DNA from: an uncultured beta proteobacterium
Lineage (GTDB): Bacteria; Pseudomonadota; Gammaproteobacteria; Burkholderiales; Burkholderiaceae
Length of the DNA stretch: 33,156 bases
Direction of reading: 5' to 3'
Assembly (NCBI GenBank): GCA_903900805.1
Contig: CAIUOP010000014.1
Coordinates: 1 to 33,156, forward strand
A program made the position numbers and the translations under genes. Each line of letters begins with the position of its first letter. The first letter of the stretch is position 1. The notes below the pieces were generated by a model. That model ran no database searches and had not been told where the DNA came from. It saw only the letters and a list, made by a program, of their open reading frames with translations. Positions 7,652 through 15,803 of the stretch are shown piece by piece.

Positions 7652-8452
7652 TTATTTCCCTTTATAGATAGGGGTACGCTTTTCGGCAAACGCTTGACGA
7701 CCTTCAATTCGATCTTCGGTATCTCGCAATATCCCCCAATAGAGTTCCGTCATTTGCTGGGCATCGATATCACTCAGGTGCCCCGTGACTTTGGATAACT
7801 TTTTAATTGCTTGAGTTGCTAGCGGGCCGTTGGATGCAATTTGTTGCGCAATTGTTAAAGTCTGTGGCATCAGATCTTCGGCCTTAAACATGTCTGAAAT
7901 CAAGCCAATATCCAGGGCTTTGATGGCTTTAATCGCTTGGCCAGTTAATGCTATCTTCATCGCATGGGCTGAGGAAATTGCCTTAAGCAAGCGGTGCAAT
8001 CCCAAGACAGCAGGAATAGAAGCCACCTTGGCTTCGGGCAGGCCAAATGTAGCATTGTCTGAGGCTACTCTGATGTCGCATTGCAGTGCTAACTCCAACC
8101 CGCCACCCAAGCAATAGCCATTGATTGCGGCAATCAATGGTTTATGAATATGAAGATCAGTCAGATCCATCATTCGAATATAGAGACCCTGTTCGGATGC
8201 CTTATTGGGCTCTTTGAAGAAGGCTTCTGCATAACTTGCAGTAGCAAAGGCTGCTCCTTTTAAATCGGCGCCAGCACAAAATGAGTCATTTCCTGCGCCA
8301 GTGAGAATAATGACTTTTATTTGTTCATCGTCCCTGGCAGTCATTAACTTATCGCGAAGATCTTTTAAGGTTTCAAGATCTAAAGCATTTTTTTTCAGCG
8401 GCCTATTGATTGTCAATATTGCAGTTGAATTACTGGCTTCATAAGTGATCAT
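7652..8452 (-). CDS. Enoyl-CoA hydratase/isomerase family protein
   Basis: This 266-residue crotonase-fold protein has FCAGADLKGAA (oxyanion-hole segment, about 58-68) and GGGLELALQCDI. Glu120 and Glu140 (FGLPEAKVASIPA) match the two catalytic glutamates of enoyl-CoA hydratase, so hydration of a 2-enoyl-CoA is the likely reaction, although this superfamily is versatile. It sits between an SDR and a CoA-transferase on the minus strand with gaps of 9 and 4 bases and is part of the same operon. Confidence 0.88.
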   Translation of the reverse strand: MITYEASNSTAILTINRPLKKNALDLETLKDLRDKLMTARDDEQIKVIILTGAGNDSFCAGADLKGAAFATASYAEAFFKEPNKASEQGLYIRMMDLTDLHIHKPLIAAINGYCLGGGLELALQCDIRVASDNATFGLPEAKVASIPAVLGLHRLLKAISSAHAMKIALTGQAIKAIKALDIGLISDMFKAEDLMPQTLTIAQQIASNGPLATQAIKKLSKVTGHLSDIDAQQMTELYWGILRDTEDRIEGRQAFAEKRTPIYKGK

Positions 8453-8461
8453 TGAGTTTCC

Positions 8462-9217
8462 TTATACACTTGGGGAGGAGAGGCTTCTTCCACCACATAC
8501 ATACAATACTTGTCCAGTGAGATAAGAAGCCTCTGGATTTAAAAAGGTCATTACGGCATAGGCAACATCATCAGGGGTGCCGATACGCTTCACGGGTACA
8601 GATTCTTTTAATTTACTTTGAATAGCTGCATCAAAACCATCAAATAATGGCGTTTGTATAATTCCTGGAGCAATAGCATTGACAGTAATTCCTTTGGCGG
8701 CAAATTCAATAGCAAGACTTCTAGTCAGGCTAATGACGCCACCTTTAGCGGCCGAATAGTTTGATTGGCCAAACCCACCAAGCCATGCACGCGATGAGAT
8801 ATTAACAATTCTGCCAAAATTACGCGGCAGCATTTCTTTGATTGCAGCCTGACAAAACAGAAATTGGGATTTGAGGTTAACGTCAATCACATCATCCCAA
8901 TCTACCTCAGTCATATTTAGCAATCTTTTATCTCGAATAATGCCGGCATTATTAACGAGGTAATCAATTTGTCCTCCCCAAGCCATCACTTGTTGAATAG
9001 CAGACTGTACTTCATCAATTTTGCTGACATTCGCAGATATCCCAATTACTTTGCTACCAAATTCCTTCAGTTGCTCAATGGCTGTACTCAGTTTTACTTG
9101 GTCATAATCAATGATTGCAACATCAATGCCGTTGCTTGCTAATTTCTTGGCAATCCCAAAGCCAATGCCTTGCGCTGCTCCGGTGACGATGGCAATTCTT
9201 TTTTCTGGCAAAGACAT
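8462..9217 (-). CDS. Short-chain dehydrogenase/reductase, FabG-like
   Basis: This 251-residue classical SDR has TGAAQGIGFGIA (Rossmann glycine motif, 12-23), NNAGIIRD and the catalytic Ser and Tyr-x-x-x-Lys (ISS...YSAAK). An Asp closes the second beta strand (AIIDYD, about 35-39), which usually favours NAD over NADP. Next to the hydratase and thiolase it most probably oxidises a 3-hydroxyacyl-CoA to the 3-ketoacyl-CoA. One base separates it from the thiolase gene. Confidence 0.87.
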   Translation of the reverse strand: MSLPEKRIAIVTGAAQGIGFGIAKKLASNGIDVAIIDYDQVKLSTAIEQLKEFGSKVIGISANVSKIDEVQSAIQQVMAWGGQIDYLVNNAGIIRDKRLLNMTEVDWDDVIDVNLKSQFLFCQAAIKEMLPRNFGRIVNISSRAWLGGFGQSNYSAAKGGVISLTRSLAIEFAAKGITVNAIAPGIIQTPLFDGFDAAIQSKLKESVPVKRIGTPDDVAYAVMTFLNPEASYLTGQVLYVCGGRSLSSPSV

Positions 9218-9218
9218 G

Positions 9219-10370
9219 TTAAGTTCCTAGAATATGGACAGAGGATGCAGCGTGATCAACACCAGCAATGCCACCACCTGTGCATTGTGCAAGGGCAATT
9301 TTTACTTGATTCACCTGGCGTTCCTTAGCGCGGCCTTCAAGTTGCCATGTCAGTTCCACCATTTGCGCTACTCCGGTGGCGCCCAGAGGGTGTCCCTTTG
9401 CTAGCAAGCCACCACTTGGGTTCACAGGAATTTTTCCACCAATCTCAGTTTCTCCAGAGCGTAATAATTGCGGACCTTCTCCCGGCTTTGCAATGCCTAG
9501 AGCTTCGTAATAGATCAATTCAGCAATGGTAAAGGCATCATGCAATTCAATGACATTAATATCGCTTGGTCCAATACCGGCTTGTTCATAGGCCATTCTT
9601 GCAGCTCTAGCAGTAATTTCTGCATCCAAAATATCGTCGGTATATTTTTCTTGCATGCCAGACTGAACAATTGATGCTAATAATTTCACTGGCTTTCGAC
9701 CGTTCTTATGTTCAGTACTAAGAATCAGAGCCGCTGCGCCATCAACTTGTGAGGGGCAGCATTGCATGAGTGTTAAAGGTTCAGCAATCATGCGAGAAGA
9801 TAAAACTGCCTCAATCGTCGTGGGCGTTCTTTGTTGCGCATAGGGATTGAGGGAGCCATTGAATCTATTTTTAACAGCTACTTGTGCTAAGAGGCTAGGA
9901 TCTTCATCTCTCTCATAAAGATAGCGCGTTGCTCTCATGGCATAAATTGACGGCAACACTAATCCAGAGTTTGAATACACTCGGGTCTTATGATCATTTA
10001 ACTGCAATGGAATTGTCCCACCACCAAGTTGGGTGAGCTGTTCGATCCCAATAACTAAAATAGTTTTATATTGCTGTGCCAATAAAGCATGTTTTGCTAG
10101 ATGCACAGCTGTAGCGCCACTTGCACAGGCATTTTCAATGTTGTAGATCGGGATCCCCTGCAATTGGAGATCGCGCACAATCAGTTGACCAAGAATCATG
10201 CCCCCAAATACGTTTGCGCAATAGATTGCTTCGATATCATTTAAGGTTAAATTGGCATCCCGAACGGCATTGAGAATCGCGCTTTGTGCAAGTTCTGGCG
10301 CCAAAGTATTTGGCTGCTTATCGAAGCGTGTCATCGCTACACCTTCGATATAGATCATATTTTTATTCAT
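9219..10370 (-). CDS. Thiolase-like acyltransferase (SCP-x / acetyl-CoA acetyltransferase family)
   Basis: This 383-residue protein is of the thiolase superfamily, nearest to SCP-x-like thiolases that work with a DUF35 partner. The catalytic Cys82 lies in ENACASGA; ELHDAFTIAEL, KGHPLGATG and QCTGGGIAG carry the other active-site positions. It would cleave a 3-ketoacyl-CoA, or act as an aldolase in the manner of steroid side-chain Ltp2 proteins. It overlaps the upstream DUF35 gene by four bases, which strengthens the idea that the two proteins form a complex. Confidence 0.85.
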   Translation of the reverse strand: MNKNMIYIEGVAMTRFDKQPNTLAPELAQSAILNAVRDANLTLNDIEAIYCANVFGGMILGQLIVRDLQLQGIPIYNIENACASGATAVHLAKHALLAQQYKTILVIGIEQLTQLGGGTIPLQLNDHKTRVYSNSGLVLPSIYAMRATRYLYERDEDPSLLAQVAVKNRFNGSLNPYAQQRTPTTIEAVLSSRMIAEPLTLMQCCPSQVDGAAALILSTEHKNGRKPVKLLASIVQSGMQEKYTDDILDAEITARAARMAYEQAGIGPSDINVIELHDAFTIAELIYYEALGIAKPGEGPQLLRSGETEIGGKIPVNPSGGLLAKGHPLGATGVAQMVELTWQLEGRAKERQVNQVKIALAQCTGGGIAGVDHAASSVHILGT

Positions 10371-10723
10371 GGCTTATTTATTTTTTCGAAAATATGACCA
10401 AATTCAGTATCTGGCTTCATTAAATATTGGTCACCAATGGCGGGGCCTCCACCTTGAATGAGTCGCCCAAAAATTCTCACTGGAAAATCAGGTAGATCTA
10501 CAAAGCCAATCGCATAAGGTTGAATGCCTGATTTCAGGCTGGGGTGAATCACGGTGTAGCTGTATAAGGTGCCAATGGGATTTAATTCTTGGCAAAGGTA
10601 ATCATTGGCTAGGGGAGAGTCTTGCGCAAATGGAGGAAAAATGATTTCCTTTGACTTTTTATGCATACTGCCTAATGGCTTAGGGGGTGAGCCCTGACTC
10701 CAGTAGTGTGGGGTTATGTCCAT
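10367..10723 (-). CDS. DUF35 OB-fold protein without a recognisable zinc ribbon
   Basis: This is a 118-residue partner-type protein of thiolases. The C-terminal OB-fold part is clear (GTLYSYTVIHPS, then IGFVDLP and VRIFGRLIQGG). The N-terminal rubredoxin-like ribbon of this family normally carries two CxxC pairs around an FPP motif; here FPP is kept (29-31) but the only Cys in the protein is C44, so zinc binding has been lost. DUF35 proteins usually deliver acyl-CoA to a thiolase, or stabilise it; the four-base overlap with the thiolase-like gene agrees. It is the first gene of the minus-strand operon. No clear Shine-Dalgarno sequence is seen. Confidence 0.8.
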   Translation of the reverse strand: MDITPHYWSQGSPPKPLGSMHKKSKEIIFPPFAQDSPLANDYLCQELNPIGTLYSYTVIHPSLKSGIQPYAIGFVDLPDFPVRIFGRLIQGGGPAIGDQYLMKPDTEFGHIFEKINKP

Positions 10724-10755
10724 GTTTTTAATAGATTTTTATAAAAGTAGCCCTC

Positions 10756-10784
10756 ATTCTTGAGTAGATTGGTAAATTAGTCAA
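10756..10784 (-). promoter_or_regulatory. Candidate promoter of the eight-gene minus-strand operon
   Basis: On the minus strand TTGACT (10784-10779) and AAGAAT (10761-10756) are separated by 17 bases and lie about 35 bases upstream of the first start codon at 10723. The -10 is weak (four of six consensus bases). No regulator binding site was recognised nearby, apart from a short TTGAG-AAATA-CTCAA inverted repeat at 10806-10820. Confidence 0.35.
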
Positions 10785-10854
10785 GCGAGTAAAAATCATC
10801 AATCGTTGAGAAATACTCAATCATGATGAGTTGGAATGTCCATTTTTTGAAACA

Positions 10855-10884
10855 TTGACCTTGCCAACACAAAACCGACACAAT
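10855..10884 (+). promoter_or_regulatory. Candidate promoter of the GT20 gene
   Basis: TTGACC (10855-10860) and CACAAT (10879-10884) are spaced by 18 bases, just upstream of the GTG start at 10895. The predicted leader would be very short. Confidence 0.3.
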
Positions 10885-10894
10885 AAACAAGATA

Positions 10895-12232
10895 GTGAAT
10901 AAGAAAACAGTCATTTTTGTATCCAATAGTGGGCCAGACAAATTGGTAGGGGGTGTTGTCTCTTTGATCAAGCCTCTAGCAAAGCGATTTAAGGCAATAT
11001 GGATTTCAGCAAGCAATGACATTACAAATCAGGCCACTCATGAAGATGAAGGGGTGGTGTTAAAAAAAGTCAGCCTCTCTCCACAGGTATACAAATCTTA
11101 TTACGATGACTTTTGCAATAGGGGCTTGTGGACGCTTTGCCATCATCAGAATGAAGAACCCTTATTTAGAGATAGCGATTTCAGTGCATATGTTGAAGTA
11201 AATCAGCTATTTGCTAGCGAAGTCATTCGTTGTACAGAGGGCATCGCTGAGCCAATTATTTTTATCAATGATTATCAATTGGCGTTGTTGCCAAAGCTGC
11301 TAAGGTCTGCACTACCTCATGCAAAGATTTTATTTTATTGGCATATTCCATGGCCAGGACATGGCAGGCTCAAAGCATGTCCATGGCGCACAGAGTTGAT
11401 CGATGGAATATTAGGCGCTGATAATGTTGGTTTTCAGACAAACCAAGATAGAGATCATTTTATAAGTGCAATGCCAGAGGGTCTGGATTTCGAGGGGGCG
11501 ACGAATCTTGGGGTTTATCCAGCCTCAATAGAGTGGCCAGTGGTAAAGAATTCACAGCAGGCATCTATGGCTGAAAGTCGAGCTGTCATTGCTAAGCAGT
11601 ATCGATTACAGGCAAGCGATTACATTTTCTTAAGTGTAGATAGGGTGGACTGTTCAAAAGGAATTATTGAGCGCCTTCATGCGATTGAAAAAATAGTAGA
11701 TTTAAATCCATCTATAGTAAAAAACATGAAATTTATACAAGTGTATATTCAAACAAGACCATCAATACTGAAATCTCGAGAGTATGAATCACAGATAACG
11801 GGGTTGATATCTAGAATCAATCATAGGCATGGCTCAAATGATTGGCAGCCAATTATTTCAGAGCGTCAGGCTCTGACTAAAGATCAACTAAGTCGCTTGT
11901 ATCGTTCGGTAAATTGTCTTTGGGTATCAAGCCTAGCGGATGGCCAAAATCTGATTTGTAAGGAGTATATTGCCTCTCGGGATGATGAGGATGGGGTCTT
12001 AATGTTATCTCAGCATGCTGGAGCAGCAAAAGAGTTGTGCGATGCAGTGATCTACGATCCATTTAACGTGAGAGACGCCATTGATGCCTTCAATCAGACC
12101 ATATCTATGGGCGATGCTGAAAGAAAAAAACGGATGATTTCTTTAAGGCAGCATGTCAGGAGTAATGACGTTCATCTTTGGATGGATCAGCAACTGCTAG
12201 ATCTTTGCGAAGAAGCTCCATTAGTTATTTAA
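10895..12232 (+). CDS. Glycosyltransferase family 20, trehalose-6-phosphate synthase-like
   Basis: This 445-residue GT20 enzyme has a GTG start immediately before the first beta strand (TVIFVSNSGP). Conserved family segments are visible: Gly19-Gly20, Tyr70 and Trp79 (YYDDFCNRGLWTLCHH), WHIPWPGHG with His150, DRVDCSKG with Arg250 and Lys255, and LADGQNLICKEY with Asp349 and Glu357. The usual HDYH motif reads NDYQ (125-128), and the DRLDYSKG motif has Cys for Tyr. It should transfer a sugar from a nucleotide sugar to a sugar or polyol phosphate. OtsA function is most likely, but a glucosylglycerol-phosphate-synthase-like role is possible. No phosphatase domain is fused; the small HAD protein converging on it, with a 12-base overlap, is a possible but unproven partner. 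Confidence 0.85.
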   Translation: MNKKTVIFVSNSGPDKLVGGVVSLIKPLAKRFKAIWISASNDITNQATHEDEGVVLKKVSLSPQVYKSYYDDFCNRGLWTLCHHQNEEPLFRDSDFSAYVEVNQLFASEVIRCTEGIAEPIIFINDYQLALLPKLLRSALPHAKILFYWHIPWPGHGRLKACPWRTELIDGILGADNVGFQTNQDRDHFISAMPEGLDFEGATNLGVYPASIEWPVVKNSQQASMAESRAVIAKQYRLQASDYIFLSVDRVDCSKGIIERLHAIEKIVDLNPSIVKNMKFIQVYIQTRPSILKSREYESQITGLISRINHRHGSNDWQPIISERQALTKDQLSRLYRSVNCLWVSSLADGQNLICKEYIASRDDEDGVLMLSQHAGAAKELCDAVIYDPFNVRDAIDAFNQTISMGDAERKKRMISLRQHVRSNDVHLWMDQQLLDLCEEAPLVI

Positions 12233-12652
12233 CCATTGCGCGATCTGGATTTGTTCTGCACTCCCCATGCCTAAATGGGAGTCACAATAAATTAAATTCT
12301 CGCATTCACTTGGAAAATCTTGAGGCATGTCATCAATAGCCCTCCAGTCTACCGAGCTCGAATCGATATACGTTTTTAAGTAATTCTGAATCTCCACAAA
12401 TCTCTGATGACTCACCGCACTAGTAAGATCTGTAGCTCCAATAATTAATCTGCCAATTTTATTGGGCAATAGCTCTCGCATCGTTTCAACACTGTGCGTC
12501 AATCGCCAATTTGATGTGATGACAATTTTGCAGCTAGCAAATTCTAGAGATTTTTCTAAATAATGGACGTTACAAAATAGGTTGTCCCTCTCAGAATTCA
12601 GGGGATGGAGAACGCCATCGAAATCTAGAAACAGTATTTTTATACTAGCCAT
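12221..12652 (-). CDS. Small HAD-like protein (HAD domain resembling Swiss Army Knife RNA repair HADs)
   Basis: This 143-residue protein starts with FLDFDGVLHP (Asp10 and Asp12, HAD motif I), has TSNWR (46-50, motif II) and an acidic Asp107-Asp108 pair, and lacks a cap domain. It resembles the compact HAD family found in some RNA-repair proteins and free-standing proteins of unknown function. It is too short for a typical trehalose-6-phosphate phosphatase. Its 3' end overlaps the GT20 gene by 12 bases in convergent orientation. A phosphatase role on a small molecule or nucleic acid end is plausible; the substrate is unknown. Confidence 0.7.
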   Translation of the reverse strand: MASIKILFLDFDGVLHPLNSERDNLFCNVHYLEKSLEFASCKIVITSNWRLTHSVETMRELLPNKIGRLIIGATDLTSAVSHQRFVEIQNYLKTYIDSSSVDWRAIDDMPQDFPSECENLIYCDSHLGMGSAEQIQIAQWLNN

Positions 12653-12713
12653 TTGATTTGTAAGAGTAATTTATATTCTATTGAGACAATTTTTATCATA
12701 AACTCGAGACAGT

Positions 12714-13664
12714 ATGCAGCCCAATAAACGAGAACAACTACCCCCTTTAAATAACTTGAGAGTGTTTGAGGTGGTTGCTCGTCACTTGAGTATTTCAAGG
12801 GCTGCTAATGAGCTCAATGTCACACCTGGCGCAGTAAGCAGGCAACTGGCTGCCTTAGAGTTATTTCTAGGGACTCAGCTATTTTCTCGCAAACATCGGG
12901 ATTTAATTCTGACTGAAAAAGGGCAAGATTATTACGAAGATATTAGTAAATCCCTTTCCCAAATTCAGTCATCAACTAAACGTTTATTTTCTGGACGTAA
13001 TCAGAACCAATTGAAGGTACGATGCTATACAACATTCTCAATTCGTTGGCTTATTCCTCGGCTTTCCAGTTTTTTAGCCCTGCATCCAAAAATGGAAGTG
13101 GTGTTAACAACTTCAATGGATCCAGTCAACTTTGATCAAGAGGATCTGGATTGTGCAATTCGATTGGGTGATGGTGCCTGGAGTGATGCAAATGTCACAA
13201 GATTAGTCTCCAATATTATTCTTCCAGTTTGTAGCCCATCTCTGCTAGCAAGTGGCTCAATAGAGAACCCGAAGGACTTTAGTCGATACAAGCTATTGGA
13301 TACTATTAGCCGTCCTGATGATTGGAATCTATGGTTTAACTCCATTGGGATGAATGTAAAACTTGAAGATTTTTCACGCTTAAGTTATGAAAGTTCAGCC
13401 TTATGCTATTCGGCTGCAATTGAAGGACATGGGATTGCAATGGCACAATATTTCTTAGTGGAATCTGAATTAAGAAATGGAAAGTTAGTTTGTCCTTTCC
13501 CTCAATTTTTAAATCGCGAGAGTTTCACCTATTACCTATTAACACCTTTGGGTAAAAATGAAAGTCAACCAGCGAAAGATTTTCGTACATGGTTATTGGA
13601 GGAGATACGGAATTGCTCCGATACTCCTCCTCCAAATCCTAAGTCAACAGCTAACTTGGTCTGA
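12714..13664 (+). CDS. LysR-family transcriptional regulator (GcvA-like)
   Basis: This 316-residue protein has a LysR winged helix-turn-helix at about 13-72 (LRVFEVVARHLSISRAANEL, then VTPGAVSRQLAALE) followed by a periplasmic-binding-protein-like effector domain. RWLIPRLSSF, with a C-terminal YYLLTP segment, is typical of the GcvA-like subgroup. It converges on the Bug receptor genes with a gap of two bases and could regulate them or the catabolic genes beyond, but LysR proteins more often act on a divergent neighbour, here the small HAD gene 61 bases away. No T-N11-A box could be assigned with confidence. Confidence 0.88.
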   Translation: MQPNKREQLPPLNNLRVFEVVARHLSISRAANELNVTPGAVSRQLAALELFLGTQLFSRKHRDLILTEKGQDYYEDISKSLSQIQSSTKRLFSGRNQNQLKVRCYTTFSIRWLIPRLSSFLALHPKMEVVLTTSMDPVNFDQEDLDCAIRLGDGAWSDANVTRLVSNIILPVCSPSLLASGSIENPKDFSRYKLLDTISRPDDWNLWFNSIGMNVKLEDFSRLSYESSALCYSAAIEGHGIAMAQYFLVESELRNGKLVCPFPQFLNRESFTYYLLTPLGKNESQPAKDFRTWLLEEIRNCSDTPPPNPKSTANLV

Positions 13665-13666
13665 AT

Positions 13667-14632
13667 TTATTGCCCTTGTATGCCGGCTAATTTGACAATT
13701 TCAGCCCATTTAGCGACTTCTGCATTCACAAAATCACCCCATTGTTTAGAATCACGACTGTCAACAATTGCCCCACGGTCATTAATTTTCTTTTGAACTT
13801 CTGGGTTAGCTAAGACCACGCGGATATCTTTGCTGAGTTTTTCAATAATTTCTTTCGGAGTGCCTTTAGGGGCAAGAACGCCACCCCAACCTGGGCCTTC
13901 AAAGCCTGGATAACCGAGTTCAGCAACTGTAGGCACATTTGGTAGTTGAGGAATTCTTTTTGCTGTCATAACAGCAATTGGGCGAACCTTACCAGAAGCA
14001 ATATGTGGGGCGATTGTAGGCAAGGTCTCAACGGCTAAATTAATTTGACCCCCAATTAAATCAGTAACAGCTTGGCCACTGCCTTTGTATGGGACAGACA
14101 GAATGTCAATTTTTGCGCGTGTTTTGAGTAATTCTTCTGCGAGTTGTTGGTTAGGCGCAGAGTATGCCCACTCGAGCTTTCCAGGATTGCTTTGGGCATA
14201 CTCAACTATTTGTTTGAGTGTAGTAAAGGGTGAATTTTGATTTGCTACTAGCAAAAGAGGAACAATAAAAACTCCGTTTACTGGTTCAAAATCTTTTGGG
14301 CTATACGGTAAGCCCGGATAGAGCGCAGGATTTACCGCAATCGTACTGCTGGACGCCATGGTGAGGGTGTAACCATCTGGCGCAGCCTCTTTCCCGTAAA
14401 GAGTGCCTGGTATACCGTTTGCACCACCTTTGTTATCCACCATAACTTTTTGCGGGAGCATTTGGGAGAGCTCGTCAGCAACAATTCTTGAAAAGATATC
14501 TGTTGCCTGTCCAGCAGGAAAGGGCACTACAAATTTAATTGTCTTATTTGGGTATTGGGAGAAAGCAAGGGATGAGAAAAGGATCAATCCACTGGCGATA
14601 AGGCAATGAATTTTTGGTTTAATGTTTTGCAT
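13667..14632 (-). CDS. Bug-family (TctC-like) tripartite tricarboxylate transporter substrate-binding protein
   Basis: The start is set at 14632 (321 residues) because a GGAG ribosome-binding site lies eight bases upstream and the protein then begins directly with a signal peptide (hydrophobic core ending in LAFS before QYPNKTI); a 12-residue longer start is less likely. The mature part has the Bug signatures YPNKTIKFVVPFPAG and VDNKGGANG, DGYTLTMAS, and the C-terminal GWGGVLAPKGTP. It would bind a carboxylate in the periplasm. It follows the second Bug gene after 42 bases. No TctA or TctB membrane subunit is encoded in the window, so it must use components encoded elsewhere or act as a sensor. 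Confidence 0.9.
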   Translation of the reverse strand: MQNIKPKIHCLIASGLILFSSLAFSQYPNKTIKFVVPFPAGQATDIFSRIVADELSQMLPQKVMVDNKGGANGIPGTLYGKEAAPDGYTLTMASSSTIAVNPALYPGLPYSPKDFEPVNGVFIVPLLLVANQNSPFTTLKQIVEYAQSNPGKLEWAYSAPNQQLAEELLKTRAKIDILSVPYKGSGQAVTDLIGGQINLAVETLPTIAPHIASGKVRPIAVMTAKRIPQLPNVPTVAELGYPGFEGPGWGGVLAPKGTPKEIIEKLSKDIRVVLANPEVQKKINDRGAIVDSRDSKQWGDFVNAEVAKWAEIVKLAGIQGQ

Positions 14633-14674
14633 GAAATACTCCGTTGGGGTTAATTCGGCTGTGAACAAGATAAA

Positions 14675-15664
14675 TTATTGGATTGAAATATCTAGATTTT
14701 TAAGTATGGGCGTCCATTTGACAATCTCCTTATTCAGGATTTCAGTCGTTTCTGCTGAAGTCGTCGATAAAGTTTCAAATCCAAGATTCAAAAGTTCGGT
14801 TTGATAATTTTTATTATCAGCGAGCTTTGCAAAATCTTTTTCAAGTTTCGAAACAACCTCTTTTGGTGTTTTAGCTGGCGCCAAAATTAAATATCGTGAA
14901 CTCACTTCGACGTCTGGAAGACCTGCTTCAGTCAAGGAAATAATTTCTGGAGCGAGCGAAGATCTTTTGGCGCCGATGACAGCTAAGACTTTTAATTTTC
15001 CACTTTTCGCAAACTCTTTAACGCTGGAGAGTGTAAATATGGCAACGTTTACATGGCCTGCCAATACGTCTACTAATGCCGGACCATTCCCTTTGTAGTT
15101 AATTGCATTAAATTTAATTTGTGCCTTGTTGGCAAGGAGAATGGCGGCCAAGTCTTGAGGGCTACCAGCACCCGGGGTTGCAAGCGATATTTCGCCTGGA
15201 TTTTTCTTTGCTAAGGCAATTAATTCTTTTACAGAATTGACTGGAAAGCTTGGATTGGCAACTAAAACCATTGGAGCGGTAGTAATGAAAGAGATTGGAA
15301 TAAAGTCTTTTTGAGGATCAAAATTTAATTTTTTGAATAGTAAAGGCATGATTGCAATCACATCAGTATTAATAAGCAGCGTATACCCATCTGGCTCACT
15401 TTTAGCAACACTTTCCGTTCCTATTGTGCTTCCCACCCCACCTTTGTTTTCCAAAACAACAGATTGATTAAAAATATTTTTAAGGTGTGGGGACATAATT
15501 CTTGACACCGCATCTGAGCCCCCGCCAGCTGCATACGGGATCACAATTTTGACAGGCTTATTGGGATAGCTATCGGCAAGCGCCGAAAAAGATGAGAGTC
15601 CTAATGCAGATAGGGCAATCCCAATTACAAATTTAGTCGCTTGCGATTGATTGGTTAACCTCAT
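14675..15664 (-). CDS. Second Bug-family (TctC-like) substrate-binding protein
   Basis: This 329-residue receptor has a signal peptide with probable cleavage after ALA (SSFSALADS). The Bug motifs SYPNKPVKIVIPYAAGGGSD, VLENKGGVGS, DGYTLLIN and ILAPAKTPKEV are present. An AGGAG ribosome-binding site precedes the start. It is first in the pair and is divergent from the GntR gene at 15804, whose palindromic operator lies about 105 bases upstream, so the two receptors may be under the control of that GntR regulator together with the operon at 16541-23247. It is clearly diverged from the first receptor, so the ligands could differ. Confidence 0.9.
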   Translation of the reverse strand: MRLTNQSQATKFVIGIALSALGLSSFSALADSYPNKPVKIVIPYAAGGGSDAVSRIMSPHLKNIFNQSVVLENKGGVGSTIGTESVAKSEPDGYTLLINTDVIAIMPLLFKKLNFDPQKDFIPISFITTAPMVLVANPSFPVNSVKELIALAKKNPGEISLATPGAGSPQDLAAILLANKAQIKFNAINYKGNGPALVDVLAGHVNVAIFTLSSVKEFAKSGKLKVLAVIGAKRSSLAPEIISLTEAGLPDVEVSSRYLILAPAKTPKEVVSKLEKDFAKLADNKNYQTELLNLGFETLSTTSAETTEILNKEIVKWTPILKNLDISIQ

Positions 15665-15769
15665 AAATTATGTCTCCTCAGTTTATTTTTTTTCATTCTA
15701 GAGTGATTTTTTAAAAAAATATTGAAATATGGGGTTATCCCTAGTGGGTATTTTGAATTAGTAAGCCTA

Positions 15770-15785
15770 TATTGTTCGAACAATA
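15770..15785. promoter_or_regulatory. Probable GntR operator, 16-bp perfect palindrome
   Basis: TATTGTTCGAACAATA is a perfect 8+8 inverted repeat. It ends 18 bases before the gntR start codon, in the 139-base gap between the divergent Bug receptor and gntR genes. The position suggests autoregulation of gntR and control of the downstream catabolic genes. No second copy was noticed elsewhere in the window. Confidence 0.65.
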
Positions 15786-15803
15786 GTATTAATAAGGAAT
15801 TTT

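Noticed and set aside
7647..7707. A 20-residue longer N-terminus for the CoA-transferase ending at 6508.
   Set aside because: It would overlap the enoyl-CoA hydratase gene by 56 bases, and a ribosome-binding site fits the shorter start at 7647.
14632..14668. A 12-residue longer N-terminus for the first Bug receptor.
   Set aside because: A GGAG site precedes the ATG at 14632 and the signal peptide begins there directly.
15720..15760. A possible LysR box with partial symmetry (TATCCCTAGTGGGTA) upstream of the second Bug gene.
   Set aside because: The symmetry is imperfect and T-N11-A matches are common in AT-rich DNA; the neighbouring LysR gene is not in the usual divergent position.
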